Assembly: GCA_910575275.1 (NCBI GenBank)
Contig: CAJTEE010000003.1
Span: forward strand, 278,261 to 342,260
From: Lachnospiraceae bacterium
Lineage (GTDB): Bacteria > Bacillota > Clostridia > Lachnospirales > Lachnospiraceae
DNA length: 64,000 nucleotides
Direction: 5' to 3'
This document shows, in pieces, positions 17,976 through 25,463 of the stretch. Under the pieces are notes generated by a model. That model searched no databases, had not been told where the DNA came from, and saw only the letters and a program-made list of their open reading frames with translations. The translations under genes and the position numbers were made by a program. Position 1 is the first letter of the stretch. Each line of letters begins with the position of its first letter.

Positions 17976-18710
17976 ATGCAGGTTACAGTCACAAATGAGA
18001 TGAAAGGCAGGATGACAAAGGACGGGAGCGTTTTAAAGAAGATCCGGAGTGCAGGCGGCGGCGCGAACGGCTGTATCGCAGGCGGAGTGACACTTCTGAT
18101 CTTCGCAGTGCTTTTGGGAGGTCTGTTTTTTGCACTGTTTACGCCGGCGGCCGGAGCACTTTTTGGCGGGCTCTTTGGGATTCCCGGCCTTTTGCTGGTC
18201 GGAGGCGGGATGGCGATGCAGGCGCGCAAGCTGAAAAATTATGAGAACTATTATGAAAGGGAAACCGGCTATGACCGTGCCGAGCTTAAGGGGATCGAGC
18301 GGGAGCTCCTCGCCCCGGATATGCTTCTGTTTGACAATCAAAAGCAAAAGAAGGGGGAAGGAAAGCCGGTGTTTGGCCTCTGCCTGACAAAGCATTACCT
18401 GGTTATGCCGATGATGCTGGGAAATTGTTATGTCAGAAGACTGGACGAGATGGTCGGGGCCGCGTATTCGGAGTCGATTCCCGGAATCAACGGCTATAAG
18501 TACGGACTGGTGCTTCTGTCCGTCCGGGATGAGAAGGAGGGCGGTGTATACAACGCTTACTTTACAAAGGAAACATGTCTGGAGATTATACAGGCCCTGA
18601 AGGGCCGGATACCGGGGCTGATTACGGACCAGGCGTTTCAGTATGAGGGAAAGATTTACAATATGCTGGTAAACTGGAAGGATATTCTTGCGCTCTGGCA
18701 GAGATCCTAA
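17976..18710 (+). CDS. Uncharacterised membrane protein with two N-terminal TM segments
   Basis: A 244-residue protein. The start at ATG 17976 is chosen for GGAGGA at 17962-17967; a longer upstream frame lies inside the glycosidase gene. After ~35 residues come two Gly-rich hydrophobic segments (GCIAGGVTLLIFAVLLGGLFF and a second ending LLLVGGGMAM), then a ~150-residue soluble domain with many aromatic residues and no motif I recognise. It follows the GH5 gene by 22 bases and may be cotranscribed. Function unknown. Confidence 0.75.
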   Translation: MQVTVTNEMKGRMTKDGSVLKKIRSAGGGANGCIAGGVTLLIFAVLLGGLFFALFTPAAGALFGGLFGIPGLLLVGGGMAMQARKLKNYENYYERETGYDRAELKGIERELLAPDMLLFDNQKQKKGEGKPVFGLCLTKHYLVMPMMLGNCYVRRLDEMVGAAYSESIPGINGYKYGLVLLSVRDEKEGGVYNAYFTKETCLEIIQALKGRIPGLITDQAFQYEGKIYNMLVNWKDILALWQRS

Positions 18711-18784
18711 AAGACGGCGGCTACGAATCGGGCTGCGCGGCCGGCGGCAGATAAGTTTCAGGTACGATTTAGAGGAGAAGAAAA

Positions 18785-20107
18785 ATGCATAAGGAATATA
18801 GGAATAAATTTGTAAGCCCCGAGACGGCCGCAAAGCTTGCGGTGCGTTCCGGGGATTGGGTGGATTACGGCTTTGGGGGCGGCTTCCCGGAGCTGATGGA
18901 CAAGGCGCTGGCGGCGAGAAAGGGAGAGCTTTCCGATGTGAAGATCCGCGGCGGCTTAGTGATCCGCCCGCGCATTGAGGTTGTGGAAAGCGACCCGGAG
19001 CAGGTCTCGTTTACCTACTATAGCTGGCACATCGGCGATTATGAGAGGAAGCTGCAAAGCCGTGGCCTGTGCCGGTTTATGCCGATGATCCTGCGGTATC
19101 TTCCGGAGCTCTACAGGCATCATATCCGCGTGGATGTGGCATTTGTGCCGGTCTCTAAGCCGGATGACGGGGGCTATTGCGGCCTTGGCATCTCCAACTA
19201 TGCCTGGCGTACGATTTTTGAACAGGCCAGAACGGTTGTGTTCGAGATCAACGAGCATCTCCCGATGCTGCAGGGTGTAGACGGCTCGCACCGTGTCCAT
19301 CTCTCGGAGGCCGATTATATCGTTGAAGGAGAACATGAACCGCTTCCCGTCCGCACGTATAAGGCGCCGACGCCGCTCGAGGAGGAGATTGCAAGGCATG
19401 TCGTAGAGGAAATCCCGGATGGAGCGGTCCTGTCCCTGGGCGTGGGAGGCGTGCCGTTTACGGTCGCCAAAATGCTTGCGGCTTCGGATCGGAAGGACTT
19501 GGGCTGTCACACGGGGACCATTAGCGATGCGTTTCTCGCCTTGTACCGGGCGGGAAAGCTGACGAATCAGAGAAAAGAGATTGATACGGGCCTCTCCACC
19601 TGGAACCTGGCGATGGGGTCGCAGGAATTATATAAGTGGCTTCGGGAAGAACCCGACCGGTTCCGCCCGGCCGATGTCGATTATGTACACGCTCCCGACC
19701 GGATCGCCCGGATGAAAAACGTGATCAGCATCAACGGAGGCGTCCAGCTCGATCTGATGGGACAGGAAAACGCGGAATCCGCCGGAAGCAGACAGCTCTC
19801 GGGGACGGGCGGGCAGCTTGACTTCCTAGAAGGGGCATTCCGCTCCGAGGGCGGCAAGGGCTTTATCTGCCTGACCTCCACGCATAAGAATAAAGACGGC
19901 GCGGTGAAATCCAACATTGTTCCGTTTATCCCGGCGGGCAGCGTGACCTCTGCGCCGCGCAGCATGATTCAATATGTGGCGACCGAGTACGGCGTGGCGA
20001 AGCTTTCGGGGCTGTCGTTACGGGAGCGGGCCGAGGCGATGATCTCCGTTGCGCATCCGGATTTCCGCGAGGAGCTGATGCGCTATGCAAAGGAGAATTT
20101 CCGATAA
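18785..20107 (+). CDS. Acetyl-CoA hydrolase/transferase family protein (butyryl-CoA:acetate type), catalytic Glu replaced
   Basis: A 440-residue family I CoA-transferase homologue related to butyryl-CoA:acetate and 4-hydroxybutyrate CoA-transferases. Supporting motifs are VDYGFGGGFPELMD, PDDGGYCGLGISNY, LSLGVGGVPFTVAKML, the GTGGQLDFLEGAF glycine loop and FTSA-like SAPRSMIQYVATEYGVA. In active relatives the block after DLG reads HTE, and its Glu forms the acyl-glutamyl-CoA intermediate. Here codon 244 is GGG, giving DLGCHTGTISDAF. So the catalytic Glu appears to be Gly, which would abolish the normal mechanism unless another residue substitutes. The rest of the protein is intact, with no frameshift. 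It may be a divergent transferase or an inactive homologue. A macrodomain gene follows 63 bases downstream. Confidence 0.88.
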   Translation: MHKEYRNKFVSPETAAKLAVRSGDWVDYGFGGGFPELMDKALAARKGELSDVKIRGGLVIRPRIEVVESDPEQVSFTYYSWHIGDYERKLQSRGLCRFMPMILRYLPELYRHHIRVDVAFVPVSKPDDGGYCGLGISNYAWRTIFEQARTVVFEINEHLPMLQGVDGSHRVHLSEADYIVEGEHEPLPVRTYKAPTPLEEEIARHVVEEIPDGAVLSLGVGGVPFTVAKMLAASDRKDLGCHTGTISDAFLALYRAGKLTNQRKEIDTGLSTWNLAMGSQELYKWLREEPDRFRPADVDYVHAPDRIARMKNVISINGGVQLDLMGQENAESAGSRQLSGTGGQLDFLEGAFRSEGGKGFICLTSTHKNKDGAVKSNIVPFIPAGSVTSAPRSMIQYVATEYGVAKLSGLSLRERAEAMISVAHPDFREELMRYAKENFR

Positions 20108-20170
20108 TGGCAGGGCAGGCCGGATGCAGATTTACGGTGAAAAGCTTTCGATGAGAAGAAAGGAAAAAGT

Positions 20171-20680
20171 ATGATACAGATTATTCTGGGAGACATTACA
20201 AAGACCCGCGCGGATGCGATCGTAAATGCGGCGAACACGAGCCTGTTGGGAGGCGGAGGCGTGGACGGAGCGATCCACCGGGAGGCCGGGCCTGAGCTTT
20301 TGGCCGAATGCCGGCTGCTGCATGGCTGCCGGACCGGGCAGGCAAAGCTCACGAAGGGATACAGGCTCCCTGCCAAATATGTCATCCACACGCCGGGCCC
20401 CGTCTGGAACGGAGGCGGGAGAGGGGAGGAGGAGCTTTTAAAAAGCTGCTATGAGAGCTGCCTTTCGCTGGCGGCGGAGCATGGCTGCAAGACGGTTGCA
20501 TTCCCCTCGATCAGCACGGGCATTTACCGCTTCCCGTTAGCGGAAGCCGCGAGGATCGCGATCGGTACGATCCGCGCGTTTTTGGAAGCGCATCCGGAGA
20601 TGGAGGTTTTGATGGTGTGCTTTGACGGAGCGACGAAGAAGCATTACGAGGAGGCTCTGAAAAGAGCGCAGGCGGAATAA
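20171..20680 (+). CDS. Macrodomain protein, O-acetyl-ADP-ribose deacetylase-like
   Basis: A 169-residue single macrodomain. GDITKTRADAIVNAANTSLLGGGGVDGAIH carries the ADP-ribose-binding Asn and the catalytic-loop glycines of the YmdB/MacroD type (only key parts noted here). YVIHTPGPVW and AFPSISTGIYRFP form the distal-ribose and diphosphate loops. It probably removes ADP-ribose or deacetylates O-acetyl-ADP-ribose in the cytoplasm. AGGAAA precedes ATG 20171. Immediately after the stop is a strong promoter for a small transcript. Confidence 0.93.
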   Translation: MIQIILGDITKTRADAIVNAANTSLLGGGGVDGAIHREAGPELLAECRLLHGCRTGQAKLTKGYRLPAKYVIHTPGPVWNGGGRGEEELLKSCYESCLSLAAEHGCKTVAFPSISTGIYRFPLAEAARIAIGTIRAFLEAHPEMEVLMVCFDGATKKHYEEALKRAQAE

Positions 20681-20687
20681 AAATTTC

Positions 20688-20716
20688 TTGAACTTTTTAA
20701 CGGTTTGTGCTATTCT
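20688..20716 (+). promoter_or_regulatory. Strong sigma-A promoter of a small RNA
   Basis: TTGAAC (20688-20693), a 17-bp spacer ending in TGTGC (extended -10), then TATTCT (20711-20716). No protein-coding frame with a ribosome site follows before the next terminator. Confidence 0.72.
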
Positions 20717-20721
20717 TTCAA

Positions 20722-20840
20722 TAAAAAAGGACGCCTGCTGGTAACACGCGTCCCACAGGAGCTGCCGATAGACGGTTAGCCCAAAACTATATGAGCAAAA
20801 TAGCCGCTTAGTTTTTCTGGACTGGGGCGGCTATTTTTGC
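20722..20840 (+). ncRNA. Candidate small RNA (~120 nt), antisense-antitoxin-like
   Basis: Downstream of the promoter lies a first stem-loop, GGACGC (20729-20734) with GCGTCC (20748-20753). An unpaired middle region follows, then a Rho-independent terminator AAAATAGCCGC/GCGGCTATTTT (20797-20807/20827-20837) with trailing T. On the opposite strand the first hairpin is itself followed by a T run, so the locus can terminate transcripts from both directions. This mirrors the 3' overlap of type I toxin mRNA and its antisense RNA. No toxin reading frame is left on the minus strand. The RNA call is firm on signals, while the antitoxin reading is inference. Confidence 0.55.
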
Positions 20841-20875
20841 GTTTTATTTGGAGAAAATATTTTTGAAATTTTTGC

Positions 20876-20936
20876 TTGACAAATAATATTATATATCATA
20901 TAATATTGGCATGAACAATACTATATGATATATAAT
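20876..20936 (+). promoter_or_regulatory. Consensus promoter and palindromic operator of the PadR operon
   Basis: TTGACA (20876-20881), exactly 17 bp, TATAAT (20899-20904): a perfect sigma-A promoter. A 21-bp inverted repeat overlaps it: arms 20888-20908 (starting ATTATATATC) and 20916-20936 (ending GATATATAAT), one mismatch, 7-bp spacer. The left arm covers the -10 box, so binding would block RNA polymerase. This is a textbook autorepressor layout for the PadR protein encoded 29 bases downstream. Confidence 0.85.
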
Positions 20937-20964
20937 GCTGTACAGATTGTAAAGGAGAGAGCTT

Positions 20965-21285
20965 ATGGTATTTAATACGGGGGCCGCTTTGTTGGATGCG
21001 GTGGTTCTGGCGGCTGTCTCGAGAGAAGCGGAGGGGACGTATGGCTACAGGATCACACAGGAGGTACGTAAGGCGATTGATATTTCAGAGTCTACGCTTT
21101 ATCCGGTGCTCCGCAGGCTTCAGAAGGATAACTGTCTGAGCGTCTATGACCTGGCGATCGACGGCAGGAACCGAAGGTATTATAAATTGACAGAGACGGG
21201 GCGTGTACAGCTTGCGCTTTATAAAGGGGAGTGGAGTGTGTATTCAAATAATATTTCCCGGATTTTTGAGGAGGCGAAGTTATGA
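20965..21285 (+). CDS. PadR family transcriptional regulator
   Basis: A 106-residue winged-helix protein of the short PadR (subfamily 2) type. TYGYRITQEV, STLYPVLRRLQKDNCL and the wing RRYYKLTETGRVQL are diagnostic. It probably represses its own operon through the palindrome over its promoter. The stop overlaps the DUF1700 start by 4 bases (21282-21285). PadR + DUF1700 + DUF4097 + PspC is a recurrent Firmicute set linked to cell-envelope stress or signalling (family knowledge). The inducer is unknown. Confidence 0.93.
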   Translation: MVFNTGAALLDAVVLAAVSREAEGTYGYRITQEVRKAIDISESTLYPVLRRLQKDNCLSVYDLAIDGRNRRYYKLTETGRVQLALYKGEWSVYSNNISRIFEEAKL

Positions 21286-22166
21286 AGAAGGAAGAATTTT
21301 TAAAACAGCTGGAATATCTTTTGCAGGATCTTCCGGATTCGGAGAAGGAGGAGGCAATCTCCTATTACCGGGATTATTTAGAGGAAGCTGGGCCGGAGCG
21401 GGAGGAGAAGGCGGTCGAGGAGTTTGGAAGCCCGGAGCGGGTTGCGGCTATTATACGTGCATCTGCATCCGGGAATTTAGAGGAGGGCGGCGCGTTTACG
21501 GAGACGGGATACCGGGACGAACGCTTTAAGGATCCGAATTTTGAGGTCGTGGAGCGGCTGGACCTGCCGAATGAAAAGGAAGCACACCCGGAAGGCGGAT
21601 TCGGATCTGCTGCGGGGCATGGCGGTTATGCGGGCAGCGGCTTCAAGGAGTTTTTTAAGAAGAACAGGCCGAACGGTGCGGCGCATGAGGCGTATCAGGA
21701 GGAACCGTATCGGGAACGCTATACGAGGAGCCGGAATATGCGGACCGTATACACGCACGAGGATAGGAAACCGTGGACCAGCCGGCTTTTGAAGCTGATC
21801 CTGATCGGGCTGCTTTTGATCGTGGCAAGCCCCATTCTTTTAGGAGGCGTGGGAATCCTTGCGGGCTGTGCGGCAGGGGTGCTTGCGCTGGTCTTCGGTG
21901 CGGTCGCCGTGGTGCTTGGCCTGACGGTATCGGCGATCCTTGCCGGTGTGGTCCTCGCTGTGGTCGGCGTCGTGTTTACGGTGGGGACGCCGCTTGACGG
22001 GCTTTTCCTAATCGGGCTTGCCGGGATCGGAGTCGGCTGCGGGCTGTTGGGGCTGGTGATCCTGGTCGCTCTCTGGGAGGTGATCCGGGCGCTGCTTGCA
22101 CTCCTTTGCAAGGGGGTCAAAAAGGGCACCGAATATGTGCGTGGAAAGGGGAAAAAGACAGAATGA
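21282..22166 (+). CDS. DUF1700 (HAAS-domain) membrane protein
   Basis: 294 residues. The N-terminal ~60 residues form the HAAS/DUF1700 helical domain (KKEEFLKQLEYLLQDLPDSE, EEAISYYRDYLEEAG). A charged linker of ~100 residues follows, then three or four hydrophobic segments rich in Gly/Val/Leu (residues ~170-275) and a basic tail. It overlaps PadR upstream and the DUF4097 gene downstream by 4 bases each, so the three are translationally coupled. The HAAS domain is thought to contact PadR-type partners, making this a possible membrane sensor for the repressor (inference). Confidence 0.9.
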   Translation: MKKEEFLKQLEYLLQDLPDSEKEEAISYYRDYLEEAGPEREEKAVEEFGSPERVAAIIRASASGNLEEGGAFTETGYRDERFKDPNFEVVERLDLPNEKEAHPEGGFGSAAGHGGYAGSGFKEFFKKNRPNGAAHEAYQEEPYRERYTRSRNMRTVYTHEDRKPWTSRLLKLILIGLLLIVASPILLGGVGILAGCAAGVLALVFGAVAVVLGLTVSAILAGVVLAVVGVVFTVGTPLDGLFLIGLAGIGVGCGLLGLVILVALWEVIRALLALLCKGVKKGTEYVRGKGKKTE

Positions 22167-23089
22167 AGAAATTTATAAAAATCGGTTTGATTGCCGGCTG
22201 CTTGTTTGTGATCGCCGGTATCGGGATAGCAACCGCTGCCTTTGCCCTCGGGACCAGCCCGGGGCGGATCGTGTGGAGACTCGAACAGCTCAGCCGTTGG
22301 GAGCGCCAGACAGAGCGGGACCGGTATGAGCCGGCCGGTGTGATCGAGCAGCCTCTGGACGAGGCAGTACCGGGGGAGCAGATGCCCGGCGCTGCGGTCC
22401 CGGCGGCTCCGACTCTCGCAGGGGCCCAGACAGAGCCGGCAGTGGGAGTGGGAAACTTTGAATCGGTATATTCGATCGTCTCGGTGTTGGAGGTCAGACA
22501 GAGCGGCGGCAATGTGGAGCTGTACGTTGTGGAAGGACAGTCGGAGATGACGGTCCGCGGGGAAAATGCGGATTTCAATCATGTGAATTATGAGGAAACG
22601 GATCGTTTCCAAAAGGTCAAGATCCGCGCGTATGCAGGCGAGAGCTACCGAATCTTCATTCCGGCTGATTGGGTGCTTGACCAATTGGATGTGGAAATTA
22701 CTTCGGGGAATTTTAACGGAGACAATATAAAAGCCCGCGAGGCGGAGTATCAGACCGAGAGCGGAAGTGGAACGATCGTTGCCTCCCAAAGCGTGGGCGA
22801 TATTCTGGAGATTGACTGCAAAGGGGGAAGCATTGAGTGGAGCTGTACGGGCAGTATGCCCGCCCTCGTCGAGGCCGAGTGTGAGCGCGGAGTCGTAAAC
22901 CTTGCGCTTCCGGGCGAGCTTTCGCCAGAAACGATCGGCTATTCGCTGGAATGCGAGTATGGAACGATCGAGCTTTTGGATGCGGGCAGGTTTACCGGAC
23001 TGGATGAGAAGGCGTTTAGTCCGCAGGGACGAACGATCTTTTTGGAACTGTCGGCGGAGGACAATGGAGCGATTTATATTGTGCAATAG
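22163..23089 (+). CDS. DUF4097 family protein, single-pass membrane anchored
   Basis: 308 residues starting at ATG 22163, which overlaps the DUF1700 stop (ATGA). One TM or signal-anchor segment (KIGLIAGCLFVIAGIGIATAA) is followed by an extracytoplasmic Pro/Ala linker. The C-terminal part is beta-rich with repeated short strands (VEITSGNFNGDNIKA, SGSGTIVASQSVGDILEIDC) typical of the DUF4097 beta-helix, adhesin-like fold. The role is unknown; the partners suggest envelope sensing. Confidence 0.87.
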   Translation: MKKFIKIGLIAGCLFVIAGIGIATAAFALGTSPGRIVWRLEQLSRWERQTERDRYEPAGVIEQPLDEAVPGEQMPGAAVPAAPTLAGAQTEPAVGVGNFESVYSIVSVLEVRQSGGNVELYVVEGQSEMTVRGENADFNHVNYEETDRFQKVKIRAYAGESYRIFIPADWVLDQLDVEITSGNFNGDNIKAREAEYQTESGSGTIVASQSVGDILEIDCKGGSIEWSCTGSMPALVEAECERGVVNLALPGELSPETIGYSLECEYGTIELLDAGRFTGLDEKAFSPQGRTIFLELSAEDNGAIYIVQ

Positions 23090-23104
23090 AGAGGAGAATC
23101 TGCA

Positions 23105-23290
23105 ATGGAACAAAAAAAGCTGTTCCGGTCTGACAGGGACCGGCTTCTGTTTGGCGTATGCGGCGGGCTCGGCGAATATCTGAATGTGGATCCCACAATC
23201 ATCCGTCTAGTCTGGGCGCTTGTGGCCTGCTCGGGCTGGGGGCTGGTGTTTTATTTTGTCGCCGCCCTTATCATCCCGTCCAGATACTGA
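23105..23290 (+). CDS. PspC domain small membrane protein
   Basis: 61 residues: LFRSDRDRLLFGVCGGLGEY, a short loop VDPTIIRLVW, and a hydrophobic C-terminal helix ending in ALIIPSRY. This is a minimal PspC domain, found in phage-shock and envelope-stress modules. It lies 15 bases after the DUF4097 gene and ends the PadR operon. GAGAGGAG precedes the ATG. Confidence 0.93.
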   Translation: MEQKKLFRSDRDRLLFGVCGGLGEYLNVDPTIIRLVWALVACSGWGLVFYFVAALIIPSRY

Positions 23291-23313
23291 AACGGTTGTA
23301 AGCTGTTTTTATA

Positions 23314-23346
23314 AGCAGGAGTCTGCCAAAGGGCAGGCTTCTGTTT
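23314..23346 (+). terminator. Likely terminator of the PadR operon
   Basis: A 14-bp stem (23314-23327 with 23332-23345) containing G-U wobbles and an AAAG loop, followed by a short T-rich stretch. It is weaker than the other terminators in the window. Confidence 0.5.
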
Positions 23347-23394
23347 GCGTTAAAATCCAAAAAAGTTTCTCCAAAATCTGATTGTGCGGCTTTG

Positions 23395-23423
23395 GCATAT
23401 CTGTTAAAATGGATCTCATAATG
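23395..23423 (+). promoter_or_regulatory. Forespore sigma-G-like promoter before the spore-protein gene
   Basis: GCATA (23395-23399), 17 bases, CATAATG (23417-23423). The sigma-G consensus is GHATR, then 17-18 bp, then CATNHTA; only the last base differs. It lies about 90 bases before the start of an SASP gene, a classical sigma-G target. Confidence 0.6.
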
Positions 23424-23512
23424 AAATGGTATAAGCTTCCATATTCGGGGAACACTTTCAGTACGGTTCAGGTATCTGGACGTTCAGTATGGGTTGGAAA
23501 GGAGAGTTGTTT

Positions 23513-23737
23513 ATGCCAAAAAAGAAAGCGGACAGTTTTGATCCGAAGGATTTAAAGCCGGAGGACCGGATGAAATTTGAGATTGCGACGGAGCTTGGGC
23601 TGGCTGATAAGGTGATCGCAGGCGGCTGGCGCTGTTTGACGGCGAAGGAGAGCGGCCGGATCGGCGGGCTGGTGACAAAACGCAGGCGGGAGTTGGCAAA
23701 TACGGCGCAAAAAAGTGAAAGAGGAGAACCGGCTTGA
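23513..23737 (+). CDS. Small acid-soluble spore protein, alpha/beta type
   Basis: A 74-residue DNA-binding protein that coats spore DNA and protects it from damage. MKFEIATELGLADKV followed by LTAKESGRIGGLVTKRR is the clostridial alpha/beta SASP pattern, including the germination-protease-like Glu site in the first helix. The start ATG 23513 follows AAAGGAG at ~23497; an in-frame upstream ATG at 23489 lacks a ribosome site. Its stop overlaps the TTG start of cbiG, so vegetative and sporulation transcripts may be mixed here. Confidence 0.85.
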   Translation: MPKKKADSFDPKDLKPEDRMKFEIATELGLADKVIAGGWRCLTAKESGRIGGLVTKRRRELANTAQKSERGEPA

Positions 23738-24840
23738 AAAGTATGGCTTTGATCTGCTTTACAGAGCGCGGTTTTCAGACGGAGAAGCGGCTTGCCGGCC
23801 TGCTTGCGGCCTGGGGAGCCAAGCCCCGGCTGTTTGTACTCGGAAAATACGCACTGCAGGCGGCCGCCATGGATCACACGGTAAGCTTCTGCCCGGTAAA
23901 GGAAGGCGGGCTTTCGAAATGGACAGACGGGCAGTGGGAAGCGGACGCCCTGATCTTTGTGGGTGCCTGCGGGATCGCTGTCCGGGCCATTGCGCCGCTT
24001 ATAAAGGATAAATATACGGACCCAGCGGTCCTTGTCGTGGATGAGGCTGCCGGGTTTGTGATCCCGATCCTCTCGGGGCATATGGGCGGCGCGAATGAGC
24101 TGGCCGTCCGTCTGGCGGAAGCGATTTCTGCCATCCCAGTCATCACAACGGCCACGGATCGAAACGGCCGGTTCGCAGTCGATGTGTTTGCGCGTTCCCA
24201 CGGGCTTGTGATCGACGACCGCGTGCTTGCCAAGGCCGTCTCGGCCGATGTCCTGGCCGGTGAGCCGGTGGGCTTCTTTTGTGATTTCCCGCTGGATGGG
24301 GAAGCGCCAAAGGAACTGTCCTGTGACACCATCTGCCGGCATAATATCTGGGTTACAGTATCCAAACGGGAGCGCACCGAAAGCGGCACGGGCCGGGTCC
24401 TGAAGCTGATCCCGCGCTGCGTGACGGTCGGAATCGGCTGCAGGCGGGGAACGTCCAGGGAAAAGCTCCGGGAGATCCTGACGGCTGCGATGGAGGAAAA
24501 TCATGTGGATGGGCGGAGCGTCTGTGCGCTTGCCAGCATTGACTTAAAGCAGGGGGAGCCGGGGATTTGTATGCTCGCTGGGGAGCTTGGAATCCCATTT
24601 TTGACCTACACGGGCGAGGAGCTTTTAAATGTCCCCGGCCGTTTTTCCGAGTCGGAATTTGTGCGGCAGACGACAGGAGTGGGAAACGTCTGCGAGCGGG
24701 CGGCCATGGCGGCCTGCCTGGAGGTGTCAAAAAGCAGCCGGAGCTTATTTGGAAAGTTTGCAAAAGACGGTGTGACGGTGGCGACCGCATGCTTTTATCC
24801 GGAACTTTTTAAGGACGGAGACAGAAAGGAGGCGCCATGA
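23734..24840 (+). CDS. cbiG: Cobalt-precorrin-5A hydrolase
   Basis: A 368-residue enzyme of the anaerobic cobalamin pathway that opens the delta-lactone of cobalt-precorrin-5A, releasing acetaldehyde. CbiG_N motifs: FVGACGIAVRAIAPLIKDKY and PILSGHMGGANELAVRLAEA. The C-terminal CbiG_C domain has TVGIGCRRGT, LASIDLKQGE and GVGNVCERAAMAAC. The start is TTG 23734 (after GAGGAG) or ATG 23743. It is coupled to cobU by a 4-base overlap. Only these two cobalamin genes are present, so the rest of the pathway lies elsewhere. Confidence 0.93.
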   Translation: MKSMALICFTERGFQTEKRLAGLLAAWGAKPRLFVLGKYALQAAAMDHTVSFCPVKEGGLSKWTDGQWEADALIFVGACGIAVRAIAPLIKDKYTDPAVLVVDEAAGFVIPILSGHMGGANELAVRLAEAISAIPVITTATDRNGRFAVDVFARSHGLVIDDRVLAKAVSADVLAGEPVGFFCDFPLDGEAPKELSCDTICRHNIWVTVSKRERTESGTGRVLKLIPRCVTVGIGCRRGTSREKLREILTAAMEENHVDGRSVCALASIDLKQGEPGICMLAGELGIPFLTYTGEELLNVPGRFSESEFVRQTTGVGNVCERAAMAACLEVSKSSRSLFGKFAKDGVTVATACFYPELFKDGDRKEAP

Positions 24841-25442
24841 TCCTGGTGACGGGTGCGAGCGCGAGCGGGAAGTCCGCGTTTGCCGAACGGCTTGTGACGG
24901 AGAGCGGCAGGAGGCGGCGCGTGTATCTGGCCACGATGGCTTCCTGGGATGAGGAATGCAGAAAGCGGATCGAACGGCATAAAGAGCTCCGCGCGGGGAA
25001 GCGGTTTGAGACGATCGAGTGTCCCACGGATATAGAAGGGGCCGTGCTTCCGAAGGGGAGTGTGGTCCTTTTGGAATGTATGTCGAATCTGGCGGCAAAC
25101 GAGCTTTTCAGGGAAGATTTGGTACATAATGACGTACAGGCGGCCGGGGAGCGGATCTGTCGAGGGATCGAGAGGCTGATGGAAGCGGCCGGGGAACTGG
25201 TCGTGGTGACGAATGAGGTGTTTGAGGACGGCGAACGGTATTCGGAGGAGACGGAGAGTTACAGGAGGCTTTTGGGAGGCTTAAATATCTGGCTGGCCGA
25301 AAGGGCGCAGACCGCGTATGAGGTGGTGTGCGGGATTGCGCTGGAGGCGGGGCGGCAGAATCTTACCCTGGACTTCTTAACTTCTCCCCCTGCGGTGCCG
25401 ATATATAACGTAGAAAGAAAAACTGTGCCGAAAGGTATTTGA
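24837..25442 (+). CDS. cobU: Adenosylcobinamide kinase / guanylyltransferase
   Basis: A 201-residue bifunctional enzyme that phosphorylates adenosylcobinamide and adds GMP in nucleotide-loop assembly. The P-loop GASASGKS is near residues 6-13. YLATMASWDEE and RIERHKELR (with the guanylylated-His region) follow. The C-terminal block GERYSEETESYRRLLGGLNIWLA is a divergent version of the CobU helix. Glu replaces Gly in the usual NEVG (here NEVFEDG), so this is a somewhat divergent member. It overlaps cbiG by 4 bases. Its 3' end contains the promoter for fliD. Confidence 0.86.
   Translation: MILVTGASASGKSAFAERLVTESGRRRRVYLATMASWDEECRKRIERHKELRAGKRFETIECPTDIEGAVLPKGSVVLLECMSNLAANELFREDLVHNDVQAAGERICRGIERLMEAAGELVVVTNEVFEDGERYSEETESYRRLLGGLNIWLAERAQTAYEVVCGIALEAGRQNLTLDFLTSPPAVPIYNVERKTVPKGI
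25377..25404 (+). promoter_or_regulatory. Sigma-28 (SigD)-type promoter for fliD
   Basis: TTAA (25377-25380), 16 bases, GCCGATAT (25397-25404). The -10 matches the Bacillus SigD consensus exactly. It lies inside the end of cobU, about 60 bases before the fliD start. Confidence 0.7.
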
Positions 25443-25463
25443 TAGAAAAGAGGAGTGATTCTT

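Noticed and set aside
21719..23113. Long minus-strand frame opposite DUF1700/DUF4097
   Set aside because: Antisense shadow of GC-rich coding genes with clear family matches; no ribosome site and no recognisable domain.
23458..24504. Long minus-strand frame opposite cbiG
   Set aside because: Antisense shadow; cbiG on the plus strand has all family motifs.
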